DNA of 64,000 nucleotides from positions 1-64,000 of the forward strand of contig NZ_QBUK01000014.1 in NCBI RefSeq assembly GCF_003058265.1. The letters run 5' to 3'. Positions 63,885-64,000 of the stretch are shown piece by piece. A model generated the notes under the pieces. It was not told where the DNA came from. It did no database searches and saw only the letters and a program-made list of their open reading frames with translations. The position numbers and the translations under genes were made by a program. Source of the DNA: Flagellimonas amoyensis. Its GTDB lineage: Bacteria > Bacteroidota > Bacteroidia > Flavobacteriales > Flavobacteriaceae. The first letter of the stretch is position 1. Each line of letters begins with the position of its first letter.

Positions 63885-63910
63885 TCCACAAAATTGATGA
63901 TTTTTTCTGA

Positions 63911-64000
63911 ATGGACAGGGTAAAAGAGATTGTATCGGAAATAAACAAAGGGGCGCCCAAGCCCATCTACTTCTTGATGGGGGAGGAACCTTATTATATT
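63911..64000 (+). CDS. holA: DNA polymerase III delta subunit, N-terminal fragment
   Basis: Thirty codons from ATG 63911 to the window edge: MDRVKEIVSEINKG, then APKPIYFLMGEEPYYI. The PIYFLMGEEPYYI block is the N-terminus of HolA, the clamp-loader delta subunit. The gene is cut by the window end. It is divergent from the HsdR_N gene with 26 nt between. Confidence 0.8.
   Translation, partial: MDRVKEIVSEINKGAPKPIYFLMGEEPYYI

Noticed and set aside
1-64000. tRNA, rRNA, prophage or insertion sequence
   Set aside because: No cloverleaf, rRNA core, transposase, integrase or phage structural protein was seen on either strand by reading; a tRNAscan or Infernal run would settle small RNAs.

Overview
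The window looks like chromosomal DNA of a flavobacterium (phylum Bacteroidota, family Flavobacteriaceae; a Muricauda/Robiginitalea-like marine genus is my guess from protein style and gene order). The basis is: GC near the mid-40s, signal peptides ending in AQ or SQ, few Shine-Dalgarno sites, promoter candidates of the TTG-N19-TAnnTTTG type, an FtsK-LolA-LptF/G-RibB block, class II ketol-acid reductoisomerase, and a glycosyltransferase-HsdR_N-HolA order. I found no rRNA, tRNA, CRISPR array, phage or insertion sequence. The window is mostly core metabolism, with accessory material confined to intergenic repeats and a few small modules.

Layout. 1-469 is repeat-rich intergenic DNA. 470-9793 holds an unknown exported protein, then a minus-strand run: RibB with a dead-looking RibA-like domain, LptF/LptG permease, LolA-like carrier, FtsK, DgkA, Tpx and NhaC. 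10161-13486 holds a methionine gamma-lyase-like enzyme divergent from an Lrp/AsnC regulator, then a surface lipoprotein with cadherin-like and DUF285 repeats. 13949-26473 holds Lpd, a membrane acyltransferase, an FMN reductase with PabB, a TilS-DsbD coupled pair, a penicillin acylase family protein and ComM. 26637-31273 holds a cupin, a zinc-ribbon protein, and a YcsG-like NRAMP relative followed by 5-oxoprolinase PxpABC.

31336-45081 is a branched-chain amino acid island: leader peptide and attenuator, ilvD-ilvB-ilvN-ilvC-ilvA, a GapN-like dehydrogenase, and the opposing leuC-leuD-leuA/cimA-leuB operon. 45299-47170 is a compact ECF41 sigma factor module (sigma, azoreductase, SnoaL-like protein) with the same promoter motif before the sigma gene and before the enzyme gene. 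47201-64000 holds RecG, M1 peptidase plus patatin, two OmpA-related proteins (one degenerate), a glutamate synthase-like FMN protein, an exported M20 peptidase and DsrE protein, UvrD/PcrA, a lipoprotein, TsaC, a glycosyltransferase, an orphan HsdR_N nuclease domain and the start of holA.

The strongest observations are: (1) a complete ribosome-mediated attenuator before ilvD, with an 18-residue leader rich in Val/Ile codons and mutually exclusive RNA pairings; (2) the ECF41 module with matching TGTCACG-N16-TGTY promoters; (3) a mosaic of at least six interspersed intergenic repeat families, including a perfect 40-nt repeat and a run of GGGTRAA heptamers able to form a G-quadruplex; (4) enzymes with altered active sites: the RibA-like domain without zinc cysteines, an NRAMP relative without metal ligands, and a GapN-like enzyme whose general-base glutamate is replaced by glycine.
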